From assembly GCA_938038975.1 (NCBI GenBank), contig CALHVP010000182.1, forward strand, positions 1 through 34,909: DNA of 34,909 bases. Direction: 5' to 3'. Below are positions 18,095 to 26,493 of this stretch, one piece after another. Each line of letters begins with the position of its first letter. Position 1 is the first letter of the stretch. A model generated the notes under the pieces. That model did no database searches. It was not told where the DNA came from and saw only the letters and a list, made by a program, of their open reading frames with translations. The position numbers and the translations under genes are program-made. The DNA is from an uncultured Maribacter sp. GTDB lineage: Bacteria; Bacteroidota; Bacteroidia; Flavobacteriales; Flavobacteriaceae.

Positions 18095-19321
18095 ATGAAG
18101 AAACTTAAGGTAATAGAACTTTTCGCCGGTGTAGGTGGTTTTCGATTGGGGCTGGAACAAGCTAAAAATTACAAGGTGGTTTGGAGCAACCAATGGGAGC
18201 CTAGTACAAAGATGCAGCACGCTTCTTTAGTTTACGAAGCGCGGTTTGGAGCAGAAAATCATAGTAATAAAAATATCTCCGAGGTCCTAACAGAACATAT
18301 TCCAGATGCTGATATAGTAGTGGGTGGGTTTCCTTGCCAAGATTATTCCGTAGCTACTACACTTCAAAATTCTAAGGGGTTAATTGGCAAAAAGGGTGTG
18401 CTATGGTGGACTATTCACCGCATACTTACAGAAAAAACAAACCCTCCAAAATACCTCTTTTTAGAAAACGTAGACAGACTCCTAAAATCACCCTCCAACC
18501 AACGTGGACGAGACTTTGCTGTTATGTTAAAAAGCTTAGGTGATTTAGGGTATGCTGTTGAATGGCGCGTAATTAATGCTGCTGATTATGGAATGCCTCA
18601 AAGACGTAGGCGTGTGTTTTTTATTGGATATCATAAATCAACTTCAGCATACAAGCAATTACAAAAAACCGATGGTTCTGATTGGATACATAGCGAAGGA
18701 ACAATGCCAAATGCATTTCCTATAGCAACCATTTCTGAAAAAAGAAATTCGTTTTCCATAACAGATGATCTTGTTCAACTTTCGGAAACCTTTAATGCCG
18801 GGCAAAAACTTTCCCCATTTCAAAATAGTGGAGTTTTTATAAACGGCACCGTTGTTACAGAAAAAACTACAGCGGCTTATGATGGTCCGCGCACCATACT
18901 TGGTGATATTGTAGATAAGAAAACTGTCTCAAAAGAATTCTATATTTCTCCAGATGATTATGCAAAATGGGATTATTTAAAAGGTGCTAAAAAAGAGGTC
19001 CGGACAGCAAAAACAGGATTTAATTACAACTATAGCGAAGGGGGAATGGTTTTCCCAGACGCATTAGATAATGCCTCTAGAACAATTATTACAGGAGAAG
19101 GGGGCAAAAGCGCCTCTAGATTTAAACATGTAGTGCAAACCACAAAAGGCTTACGAAGGCTTACACCGATAGAATTAGAACGTCTGAACATGTTTCCAGA
19201 AAACCACACTCAATTAGAAGGAATAACCGATACTAAACGCGCCTTTTTTATGGGTAATGCACTAGTTGTAGGTGTTGTTGAAAAGATTGGAAAAACGCTC
19301 TATAAAAAAATTAACCCTTAA
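18095..19321 (+). CDS. DNA (cytosine-5) methyltransferase, type II modification enzyme
   Basis: 408 residues from 18095. The C5-methyltransferase motifs appear in order: I (ELFAGVGGFRLGLE, 8-21), IV with the catalytic Cys81 (GGFPCQDYSVA), VI (ENVDRLLKSP, 124-133), VIII (PQRRRRVFFIGY, 168-179), and X near the C-terminus (FFMGNALVVGVVEKIG). The target-recognition region lies at about 190-330; the recognised sequence cannot be read from it. It methylates cytosine in DNA to protect against the partner nuclease. The next gene starts 4 bases after its stop. An upstream in-frame ATG at 18050 would add 15 residues but overlaps the promoter. Confidence 0.94.
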   Translation: MKKLKVIELFAGVGGFRLGLEQAKNYKVVWSNQWEPSTKMQHASLVYEARFGAENHSNKNISEVLTEHIPDADIVVGGFPCQDYSVATTLQNSKGLIGKKGVLWWTIHRILTEKTNPPKYLFLENVDRLLKSPSNQRGRDFAVMLKSLGDLGYAVEWRVINAADYGMPQRRRRVFFIGYHKSTSAYKQLQKTDGSDWIHSEGTMPNAFPIATISEKRNSFSITDDLVQLSETFNAGQKLSPFQNSGVFINGTVVTEKTTAAYDGPRTILGDIVDKKTVSKEFYISPDDYAKWDYLKGAKKEVRTAKTGFNYNYSEGGMVFPDALDNASRTIITGEGGKSASRFKHVVQTTKGLRRLTPIELERLNMFPENHTQLEGITDTKRAFFMGNALVVGVVEKIGKTLYKKINP

Positions 19322-19325
19322 TTAA

Positions 19326-19940
19326 TTGACCCTAGAAAGTAATTTTAACGGTGATTTAAAAAGGGAACAACAACTTGCCCCCCTTATAGACAACTATTAT
19401 TCTACTTGTTTAAATCAGTATACTTTTATAAGGGTTCATGATAGAAAAAATCAATTCGCTGGAATAGATGTCGTTTTTGAACACAAAACAAATGGCAGTA
19501 GTTATGCTGTAGATGAAAAAGCACAGTTGGATTATATTAACGAAGACCTACCAACTTTCGCGTTTGAAATCTCTTATAAAAAAGGGGGTGTCTTCAAAAA
19601 GGGCTGGCTTTTTGACGCTGCTAAAAAAACAGATTTTTACTCCCTTATTACAGCTATATATACTGATGAACCAAATATATTTACCAGTTGTAAGATAACC
19701 TTGGTAAACAGGTTAAAACTATTGGCTTTTCTTGATGATAGAAAAGTGACTACAGAAAGACTAAAAACCTATGTAAAAAATAGTAATATTATTCATGGTA
19801 AATTAAAGCTAAAGGAATTGAACGATAGAACAGAGGGCTACTTATACGTTTCTAGCAGAAATAAAGCTGAACAACCTATAAACCTAATTCTTCGTTTAGA
19901 TTTTCTACTTCAAAACGGGCTTGCTAAGCGTCTGGTTTAA
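19326..19940 (+). CDS. Putative type II restriction endonuclease (PD-(D/E)xK-like)
   Basis: A 204-residue protein starting at TTG, the first possible start after the methyltransferase stop. The segment FAGIDVVFEHK...YAVDEKAQLDY provides Asp48 and Asp63-Glu64-Lys65, with the spacing and hydrophobic context of a PD-(D/E)xK nuclease core; Glu24-like acidic residues upstream may contribute. I do not recognise a named enzyme, so the call rests on this motif and on the 4-base linkage to the methyltransferase. No controller (C) protein gene is seen. Recognition sequence unknown. Confidence 0.65.
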   Translation: MTLESNFNGDLKREQQLAPLIDNYYSTCLNQYTFIRVHDRKNQFAGIDVVFEHKTNGSSYAVDEKAQLDYINEDLPTFAFEISYKKGGVFKKGWLFDAAKKTDFYSLITAIYTDEPNIFTSCKITLVNRLKLLAFLDDRKVTTERLKTYVKNSNIIHGKLKLKELNDRTEGYLYVSSRNKAEQPINLILRLDFLLQNGLAKRLV

Positions 19941-20227
19941 GTAAAATTTTAAACTAACTAGTCTGTTTCTTTCTCAAAAAATGTCTTTTTACACATATTT
20001 AATTCCGATTATGGAGTTGATTAACCGTTCATCTGAAATTTACTTGTTCTACTTTGAAACGCTATTTATTAAAACCGACTCAACCGTTTATTTTAGGTTT
20101 TTAACTCGACTTAAATTTAAATCTGCCCCTGTAAGAGATAGCCCAGCAGAAGCTTGTACTGGGTTAAGGTGCTGTTAATCAACACTAAATATTTGCTTTT
20201 AATAAAAATAACACTATCTTATTAGCT

Positions 20228-20605
20228 ATGGTACAAGTAGATAAAACAGAAAATATAGCGTTTTTAGAAAAATCAATTCATCATTTAGAAGCCACTGGAT
20301 TCGAAAATATCAAAGCTGATATGGAGGGTTATGAGACTCCTAAATCCTATACAAGAAAGGATGCGGACATAAGAATTACTCCCGATATCGTGGCTATGAA
20401 AAATGGTAGAAAATACTTCTTCGATATTAGTTTAAAGTCAGAAAAACCAAGTTTGTTAAAATCAAAATGGTTATTCCTGGATACCTTAAGTAGAATGAAA
20501 TCTAATCGTTTTCGCATTATTACAACCAGAGGACATTATAAGTTTACAGATTCTATGTTAGAAGATATTAATTTAAGTAATAAAACACCTATTCGTATTG
20601 AATAG
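20228..20605 (+). CDS. Conserved hypothetical protein, nuclease-like fold possible
   Basis: A 125-residue soluble protein without signal peptide or membrane segment. The core ITPDIVAMKNGRKYFFDISLK places Asp53 before two beta-strands with Asp66 and Lys70; this looks like a PD-(D/E)xK-type core, but the D-x-x-x-K spacing is not canonical, so activity is uncertain. The sequence resembles small hypothetical proteins I associate with Flavobacteriaceae housekeeping regions, so a link to the restriction-modification pair 290 bases upstream is not implied. It converges with elaA across a strong terminator. Confidence 0.7.
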   Translation: MVQVDKTENIAFLEKSIHHLEATGFENIKADMEGYETPKSYTRKDADIRITPDIVAMKNGRKYFFDISLKSEKPSLLKSKWLFLDTLSRMKSNRFRIITTRGHYKFTDSMLEDINLSNKTPIRIE

Positions 20606-20628
20606 ATTACATAATAAGGTATTAACAT

Positions 20629-20656
20629 AAAAGAGGAGACTATGTCTCCTCTTTTT
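20629..20656. terminator. Bidirectional terminator between convergent genes
   Basis: AAAAGAGGAGAC at 20629-20640, loop TAT, GTCTCCTCTTTT at 20644-20655, then T-rich DNA. The stem is perfect and has A- and T-runs on the two outer sides, so it can serve both the hypothetical gene (+) and elaA (-). Confidence 0.9.
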
Positions 20657-21095
20657 ATTTTTTCATCATTGCTACATGTGGTATTCCGTCCTCCAGATAT
20701 TCTTCTCCATATTCCTTAAATCCAAGTCCATTATAAAACTTCTTAAGATAGGTTTGGGCAGATATCTTAATAGTATCTTCGTTGAGGTGTTCTTTAACCG
20801 CCTTTATAGAGGCATTCATTATTACTTTTCCATAACCGTATTGTCTTTGGTCTTTAGCAACAACGACTCTACCTATGCTTGAATGTTCAAAATAATCTCC
20901 TGATCTAAAAACCCTAGTATAGGCTACAACCTTATTGTTCTTCTTTCCAATTACATGTAATGCTTTCTGGTCTTTCCCATCCAAATCTTGGTACACACAA
21001 TCTTGCTCTACTACAAATATTTCACTACGTAGTTGTAGTATATCATAAAGTGTAGTTGTATTTAATTCATCAAACTTTTTTACTTCAATATTCAT
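20655..21095 (-). CDS. elaA: GNAT family N-acetyltransferase, ElaA-type
   Basis: A 146-residue GNAT acetyltransferase. The ElaA-type signature LYDILQLRSEIFVVEQDCVY is near the N-terminus, followed by DLDGKD. The acetyl-CoA binding region appears as SIGRVVVAKDQRQYGYGKVIM (Q/RxxGxG/A-like loop). Substrate unknown. It begins 3 bases after the stop of the CDF transporter gene and is the last gene of the rpiB operon; its stop codon touches the terminator stem. Confidence 0.85.
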   Translation of the reverse strand: MNIEVKKFDELNTTTLYDILQLRSEIFVVEQDCVYQDLDGKDQKALHVIGKKNNKVVAYTRVFRSGDYFEHSSIGRVVVAKDQRQYGYGKVIMNASIKAVKEHLNEDTIKISAQTYLKKFYNGLGFKEYGEEYLEDGIPHVAMMKK

Positions 21096-21098
21096 AAT

Positions 21099-22013
21099 TT
21101 AATCTTGTACTATGATTTGTTTACTGTCGCATTTTCCAAATTCTGGTTGAATATTCACATGATTAATACCATAATTATGAAATAGTTCTTCCTCTATGTC
21201 CTCTAAAATAGCATCAAATTGAGATAGCTTAATATTTTCATTAAAATCTATATGCGCCTCTAAATGTACTTCGTCTTCATTCAATTGCCAAATATGTACA
21301 TGATGCATGTTTTTTATGGCTTCTATTTTATTTATACTATTTACAATCTGATCTACCTCAATACTATTTGGGGTAAATAACATCAGCACCCTTGTGGCAT
21401 CCTTTAGTAAATCATATCCCATAAATATTAAATACAATGCTATGGCAAAAGTTAATAACGGATCTACCCAATACCATTTAAAAAACAACATTAGTAATCC
21501 GCCCACTAACACAGCCACAGAAGCCATCATATCTGTTAGTAAGTGTAAATAAGCAGATTTCATATTCATATTACTACTTGCCTCTTTCTTTAATAATAAG
21601 ACACTAAAACCATTTCCTAGTATGGCTACAATAGATAACCATATAACTAAACTAGAATCTATTTCTTGTGGATTTAAAAATCGTTCTACTGACTCTTTTA
21701 TTAATATAATAGCAACTATTATCAGTGATAAAGCATTCACAAAAGCCGCAATAATTTCTGCTCTTTTATACCCAAACGTTTTATTAGTAGACGCCTTTTT
21801 TTTAGAAAGCACTGTAGCTATATAGCTTATAATTAAAGAAAGTACATCGCTAAAATTATGTAGCGCATCAGATAATAGTGAAAGACTACCAGACAACAAC
21901 CCTCCTATAACTTGAGCAACTGTTATTACTATGTTTAATAAAATAGAAATAATAAGTTTTCTACCTGTTAAATCTGGATGATTGTGTGTGTGATTATGTG
22001 TTGTGCCTCCCAT
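21099..22013 (-). CDS. Cation diffusion facilitator (CDF) metal exporter
   Basis: A 304-residue inner-membrane protein with six transmembrane helices and a cytoplasmic C-terminal domain (about 205-304), typical of the CzcD/ZitB group. A His-rich N-terminus (HNHTHNH) precedes the helices. The metal site is visible in helix 2 (SDALHNFSD, with Asp49, His52, Asp56) and helix 5 (HLLTD, His157 and Asp161). It probably exports zinc, and possibly Co or Cd, in exchange for protons. The Fur-family regulator immediately upstream in the same operon is the likely controller (inference). Confidence 0.92.
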   Translation of the reverse strand: MGGTTHNHTHNHPDLTGRKLIISILLNIVITVAQVIGGLLSGSLSLLSDALHNFSDVLSLIISYIATVLSKKKASTNKTFGYKRAEIIAAFVNALSLIIVAIILIKESVERFLNPQEIDSSLVIWLSIVAILGNGFSVLLLKKEASSNMNMKSAYLHLLTDMMASVAVLVGGLLMLFFKWYWVDPLLTFAIALYLIFMGYDLLKDATRVLMLFTPNSIEVDQIVNSINKIEAIKNMHHVHIWQLNEDEVHLEAHIDFNENIKLSQFDAILEDIEEELFHNYGINHVNIQPEFGKCDSKQIIVQD

Positions 22014-22037
22014 TTTTTATCAAAAGTAAAGGGTTCA

Positions 22038-22460
22038 TCATGCAAACTGGTTGCATTCTTTACAAACGCCGTTTGCTATTATTTGAAATGACCCTATTTT
22101 AAACCCATCTGTTTCTTTAAATAAAGGTAAGCTTATGATTGGAACACAGAATAATTGGTTACAATGGTCACATTTTAAATGTCCATGAAAATGAGCATGA
22201 TTATCATCTAAACATTCGTCTGTACATAATGCGTAATTCCTAACACCATTTGAAGTAACTATACTATGTAGTAAACCTTTGCTTTCAAACAATTGTAATG
22301 TTCTAAAAATAGTTGATTTATCAGCATAAAAAAGATGTTCTTCTACACGACTTAGTGAAAAAGCACTATTGTAATCCAAAAATAATCTTAGTACTAACAA
22401 CCGTACTGATGTAGGTGTAATGGCTAGTTTTTCTAATATAAGTTCGGAATCTAAATACAT
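22038..22460 (-). CDS. Fur-family metal-responsive transcriptional regulator
   Basis: A 140-residue protein with an N-terminal winged helix (about 10-75; SVRLLVLRLFLDYNSAFSLS and KSTIFRTLQLFESKGLL as recognition helix) and a C-terminal metal-binding and dimerisation part. It carries HAHFHGHLKC and two CxxC pairs (CDHC, CKEC) for structural zinc. The co-operonic CDF exporter points to a zinc sensor (Zur-like), but Fur, Zur and PerR cannot be separated by eye. The gene starts 4 bases after the rpiB stop. Confidence 0.87.
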   Translation of the reverse strand: MYLDSELILEKLAITPTSVRLLVLRLFLDYNSAFSLSRVEEHLFYADKSTIFRTLQLFESKGLLHSIVTSNGVRNYALCTDECLDDNHAHFHGHLKCDHCNQLFCVPIISLPLFKETDGFKIGSFQIIANGVCKECNQFA

Positions 22461-22464
22461 TAAA

Positions 22465-22896
22465 CTATTGACAAGGAATTTTTTCTACTCTACGCTCATG
22501 TCTTCCTCCTTCAAAATCTGTATTTAAAAAGGTTTGTACCATTTCTAATGCTTGTGGTAAGGAAATAAACCTAGCTGGTAAACTAATAATATTAGCATCA
22601 TTATGAGCTCTTGCTAATGCTACAATTTCTTTGGTCCAGCAAAGTGCAGCACGAACTTTTTGATGTTTGTTAACCGTCATAGAAGCACCATTACCACTTC
22701 CGCAAATAATAATACCATAATCTACCGTACCTTCTTCTACATCCTTAGCAACTGGATGCACAAAATCTGGATAATCAACACTATCTGAACCATCTGTACC
22801 ATAATTAACTATTTCAATATTCATAGACTTTAATAGACCTACAATGGCTAATTTGTATTCTGTACCTGCATGATCATTACCAATAGCTATTTTCAT
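22465..22896 (-). CDS. rpiB: Ribose-5-phosphate isomerase B
   Basis: 143 residues from the ATG at 22896, chosen because MKIAIGNDHAGTEYK is the conserved start of the family; an 11-residue upstream extension to 22929 is unlikely. The active-site Cys lies in GIIICGSGNGAS, and NKHQKVRAALCW and ARAHNDANIISLPAR are characteristic. It interconverts ribose-5-phosphate and ribulose-5-phosphate in the pentose phosphate pathway. It is the first gene of the rpiB - fur - CDF - elaA operon and faces away from rnr across a 614-base AT-rich gap. Confidence 0.94.
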   Translation of the reverse strand: MKIAIGNDHAGTEYKLAIVGLLKSMNIEIVNYGTDGSDSVDYPDFVHPVAKDVEEGTVDYGIIICGSGNGASMTVNKHQKVRAALCWTKEIVALARAHNDANIISLPARFISLPQALEMVQTFLNTDFEGGRHERRVEKIPCQ

Positions 22897-23510
22897 ATTG
22901 TAATATTTACTTTGTATAATATGTAACAAATGTACGATATGAACTAGTTCACCACAAGAAAAGGCTATTTCACAACAATATTTTAAATGGTAGCTTTTTT
23001 AGTTGTTCATTAGTTGATTAAATAATAGGTTAACTCTGTTTATAACTGTTGATAAGTATAGTATTTAAAATTAGTTCTTTCCACCGCTACGCTGCTTACA
23101 TACTTATTACTTAAATAAAGAATATTTATATAAGAACTAGTCATGTACTTTTTAAGAATATTCTTTAGCTAGTGAATATAAATTTTAAATAAACTTATTA
23201 AAATTTACCTGTTAGTATAGGTTATTAACCACTACTAATAACTAGCCCATATTCCTGATTATCAAACTACAAATTAAGTTTTATACTGTGAACAAGTTTT
23301 GTTATTTAATATAATCAAGTAATCCCATAATAAGTTATAACGGTTATTAACAAGCTATAATAACCATCATTATTTAATTTAAAATTTAAAAAAAATAGAA
23401 AAATATGTTATTACTGTTAATAAGCTTCATTAAATTATAAAGTAAGCTTAAAATAGGACAACAATCGTAGTGGAATATAATTCGTAATTTTCCAACAAAT
23501 AGAAATTTTA
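22897..23510. other. AT-rich gene-free region, candidate chromosomal replication origin (oriC)
   Basis: A 614-base stretch between divergent rpiB and rnr with no plausible gene and very high A+T. It contains DnaA-box-like 9-mers: TTATCAACA (minus, 23047-23055), TTATTAACC (plus, 23222-23230), TTATTAACA (plus, 23344-23352) and TTATTAACA (minus, 23415-23423). A weaker TTGTTCACA lies on minus at 23287-23295. The stretch 23380-23410 is almost pure A/T, as in a DNA-unwinding element. Two parS-type sites lie 5.4 and 7.3 kb to the right. It must also hold promoters for rpiB and rnr. dnaA itself is not in the window, so the origin call is an inference. Confidence 0.45.
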
Positions 23511-25694
23511 ATGTCGAAGAGAAATAAGAAGGCGAGAAACCATAAAACAAACGAAATTACCAAGGGTATTTTTACGGTTCTAGAACAAGAGCCAAACAAA
23601 AGTTTTAATTACAAACAAATTGCAGCAAAGACTGGTATTACAGATGCTCAAGATAGAAATACACTCATCAAAAGATTAGTGCAATTAAAAGAAAAAAAAC
23701 GTATTAAAGAAGTAGATAGAGGTACTTATCAAGTATTAGAAGATACAAAAACCTACCATGAAGGAAGGGTTGATATTACAGGAAGAGGTAACGCTTATAT
23801 TATAATAGAAGGAATGGAAGAAGATGTCTTTGTTCCTAATAATAAAATAAATAAAGCATTCCATAAAGATATTGTTGAGGTGTTTATTTACCCTAGTAAA
23901 AAGGGTAAGAAATTAGAGGGAGAAGTTCATAAAATTATAGAGCGAAATAAAACCACTTTTGTTGGTATTGTGGATATGCAGAAGACATTTGCTTTTGTAA
24001 GGCCAACAGACTTTAGAATGTACACAGATATATTTGTTTCTAACGATAAACTTTCTGGCGCAGCTAATGGTGATAAAGTTATTGTAGAAATGACAGATTG
24101 GCCAAATGATGTAGGTTCTCCTTTTGGTAAGGTAACTGAAGTTTTAGGTAAGCCTGGAGAACATAATACAGAAATACATTCCATTTTAGCAGAGTATGGA
24201 CTTCCATATGAATTTCCTGTAGAAGTAGAACGGTTTGCAGATGAATTAGATACAAGTATTAAAGAGGAGGAGATTAAAAAGAGAAGGGATATGCGAGACG
24301 TATTAACCTTTACTATTGATCCTAAAGATGCTAAAGATTTTGATGATGCTCTTTCTTTTCAAATACTCCCTAATGAAAACTATGAAATAGGAATTCATAT
24401 AGCTGATGTTTCTCATTATCTTAAAGAAGATACGGTCTTGGATGATGAGGCATATGAGAGAGCAACTTCAGTCTATTTAGTAGATCGTGTTGTTCCTATG
24501 TTACCAGAAGTACTATCTAATAATGCATGTTCGTTAAGACCTAACGAAGAAAAGTATACATTTTCTGCAATTTTTGAATTAGATAAGAAATCTAATATCG
24601 TTGACCAATGGTACGGTAGAACAGTTATAAATTCAAATGAACGTTTTGCTTATGAAGAAGCACAACACATTATAGAAACTAGTACAGGTGATATTCCGGC
24701 AGATATTAGTATACGTGGTAATGCATATAAAGTAGATGATAACGTTGTAGAGGCAACGCTTATCATGGATAAATTAGCGAAAATAATGCGTGGTAAGCGT
24801 ATGGAGCAGGGTGCATTATCTTTTGATAAAGTTGAAGTTAGATTTAATTTAAATGAAAATAGCGAACCAGTTAGTGTCTATTTTAAAGAAGGAAAGGATG
24901 CTAATAAACTTATAGAAGAGTTTATGTTGTTAGCAAACAGAAAAGTTGCTGAGTTCATTGGAAAACAAAAAAAAACCTTTATTTATCGTATTCATGATGA
25001 TCCAAATGAGGATAAGCTAATTGCTTTAAATGGAATTGTATCCCGTTTTGGTCATAAACTAGATTTTAAAGATAAAAAATCTATAAGTGCTTCTTTAAAT
25101 AAATTATTAGCCGATGTAAAGGGTAAAAAGGAACAAAACCTAGTTGATACTTTAGCTATTAGAAGTATGAGTAAGGCAATATATACTGTAAATAATATTG
25201 GACACTATGGTCTAGCGTTTGATTATTATAGTCATTTTACTTCTCCAATACGTAGATACCCAGATGTTATGGTACATCGTCTATTACAACATTACTTAGA
25301 TGGTGGTAAAAGTGTAAAAGAGGAAGTTTATGAGCAGAAGTGTAAACATTCCTCTGATATGGAATATTTAGCCTCTAGTGCAGAACGTGATTCTATTAAG
25401 TATATGCAAATTAAATTCATGCAAGATAATGAAGATAAAGAATTTGTAGGTGTTATAAGTGGAGTTACAGAATGGGGAGTATATGTGGAAATTATAGAAA
25501 ATAAATGTGAAGGTATGGTACGTATTAGTGACATCAAAGGAGATTATTATACCTTTGATGCAAGTGAATATGCTATCACAGGTGAACGCACGAAGAAAAC
25601 ATATCAGCTAGGTGACGAGGTTATTGTAATGGTTAAAAACACAGATTTAGTAAAGCGCCATTTAGACTTTGCTTTGCTAGGTAAAAACGAATAG
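23511..25694 (+). CDS. rnr: Ribonuclease R
   Basis: A 727-residue 3'-5' exoribonuclease of the RNase II/RNB family. Order of domains: an N-terminal winged-helix-like region (about 15-75), cold-shock OB domains (about 80-225), the RNB catalytic domain (about 255-590) with the metal-binding motif TIDPKDAKDFDDALSF, and a C-terminal S1 domain (about 640-725, EFVGVISGVTEWGVYVEI). Slightly shorter than the E. coli enzyme, mainly because it lacks a long basic tail. It degrades structured RNA and takes part in RNA quality control. Upstream lies the candidate origin region. Confidence 0.95.
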   Translation: MSKRNKKARNHKTNEITKGIFTVLEQEPNKSFNYKQIAAKTGITDAQDRNTLIKRLVQLKEKKRIKEVDRGTYQVLEDTKTYHEGRVDITGRGNAYIIIEGMEEDVFVPNNKINKAFHKDIVEVFIYPSKKGKKLEGEVHKIIERNKTTFVGIVDMQKTFAFVRPTDFRMYTDIFVSNDKLSGAANGDKVIVEMTDWPNDVGSPFGKVTEVLGKPGEHNTEIHSILAEYGLPYEFPVEVERFADELDTSIKEEEIKKRRDMRDVLTFTIDPKDAKDFDDALSFQILPNENYEIGIHIADVSHYLKEDTVLDDEAYERATSVYLVDRVVPMLPEVLSNNACSLRPNEEKYTFSAIFELDKKSNIVDQWYGRTVINSNERFAYEEAQHIIETSTGDIPADISIRGNAYKVDDNVVEATLIMDKLAKIMRGKRMEQGALSFDKVEVRFNLNENSEPVSVYFKEGKDANKLIEEFMLLANRKVAEFIGKQKKTFIYRIHDDPNEDKLIALNGIVSRFGHKLDFKDKKSISASLNKLLADVKGKKEQNLVDTLAIRSMSKAIYTVNNIGHYGLAFDYYSHFTSPIRRYPDVMVHRLLQHYLDGGKSVKEEVYEQKCKHSSDMEYLASSAERDSIKYMQIKFMQDNEDKEFVGVISGVTEWGVYVEIIENKCEGMVRISDIKGDYYTFDASEYAITGERTKKTYQLGDEVIVMVKNTDLVKRHLDFALLGKNE

Positions 25695-25810
25695 TCGTTT
25701 TTGGAATGAATTTTGAATAATAGATTATCATGAATACAATATTGAACATCTGTTATTATAAACCTGAAGATGTAAAATCGGTTTTATATAATCTATATAA
25801 AGAAATCAAA

Positions 25811-26488
25811 ATGAAACATATTATCATTGCGCTATTTCTTTTTGGATTACAAACAGTAATTGGACAGGATAACAAAGTAGTTATAAATCTAGATGATTTT
25901 AAGGAGCTTAAAGGTTTTGATGGATTAGCAATTAATTTAATTAAATCTACGGAAAACAAAGCTGTAATTACAGGTGAGAATACGAACAAAGTTGCTATTG
26001 TAAATAACGATGGAGTTCTAAAAATTAGAATGCAATTAGATAAATTTTTTAGTGGATACAGAACATTTGTAGATATTTATTATTCTGGAAATTTAGTTGT
26101 TATAGATGTAAATGAAGATGCTAGAATTACCTCTAAAGGAACTATTGAACAGGAAATATTAGAGCTAAAAGCACAAGAGGGAGGAGAATTAGTAATTAGT
26201 GCTAAGGTAGAACAGATGCTTATAAAATCTGTATCTGGTGGGGTTATAGAAACTACAGGAGTATCTAATGTTCAAGATGTACAGATTAATACAGGTGGGG
26301 TTTACAAAGGGTCTAGTTTAAAAACCAATTTTACTACTATCAATGTTAATGCGGGTAGTAGAGCAGAAGTATATGCAGTTGACTATGTTAAAGCAAATGT
26401 AAAGGCAGGCGGAGAAGTTTTAATTTACGGGAATCCAAAAAAGGTAGACGAGAAAACTGTTTTTGGTGGTAGTATAAAAAGAATGTAG
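25811..26488 (+). CDS. Secreted head-GIN domain protein (DUF2807)
   Basis: 225 residues from the ATG at 25811, chosen for its clear signal peptide (MKHIIIALFLFGLQTVIGQ); the frame extends 27 residues further upstream but without signal character. The mature part repeats short beta-strand units (LELKAQEGGELVISAKVEQ, VQINTGGVYKGSSLKTN, INVNAGSRAEVYA), the pattern of the DUF2807 putative auto-transporter/head-GIN fold. Its function is unknown; it probably lies in the periplasm or outer membrane. It is 5 bases from the LysE gene, suggesting co-transcription. Confidence 0.83.
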   Translation: MKHIIIALFLFGLQTVIGQDNKVVINLDDFKELKGFDGLAINLIKSTENKAVITGENTNKVAIVNNDGVLKIRMQLDKFFSGYRTFVDIYYSGNLVVIDVNEDARITSKGTIEQEILELKAQEGGELVISAKVEQMLIKSVSGGVIETTGVSNVQDVQINTGGVYKGSSLKTNFTTINVNAGSRAEVYAVDYVKANVKAGGEVLIYGNPKKVDEKTVFGGSIKRM

Positions 26489-26493
26489 TTTAT

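Noticed and set aside
19981-20178. 65-residue plus-strand ORF between the restriction pair and the nuclease-like gene
   Set aside because: No recognisable family, poor composition toward the C-terminus (APVRDSPAEACTGLRCC) and no start signal. Treated as spacer.
18095-20605. Three-gene defence island including the 125-residue protein
   Set aside because: The third gene is separated by about 290 bases and looks like a conserved hypothetical, so I do not link it to the restriction-modification pair.
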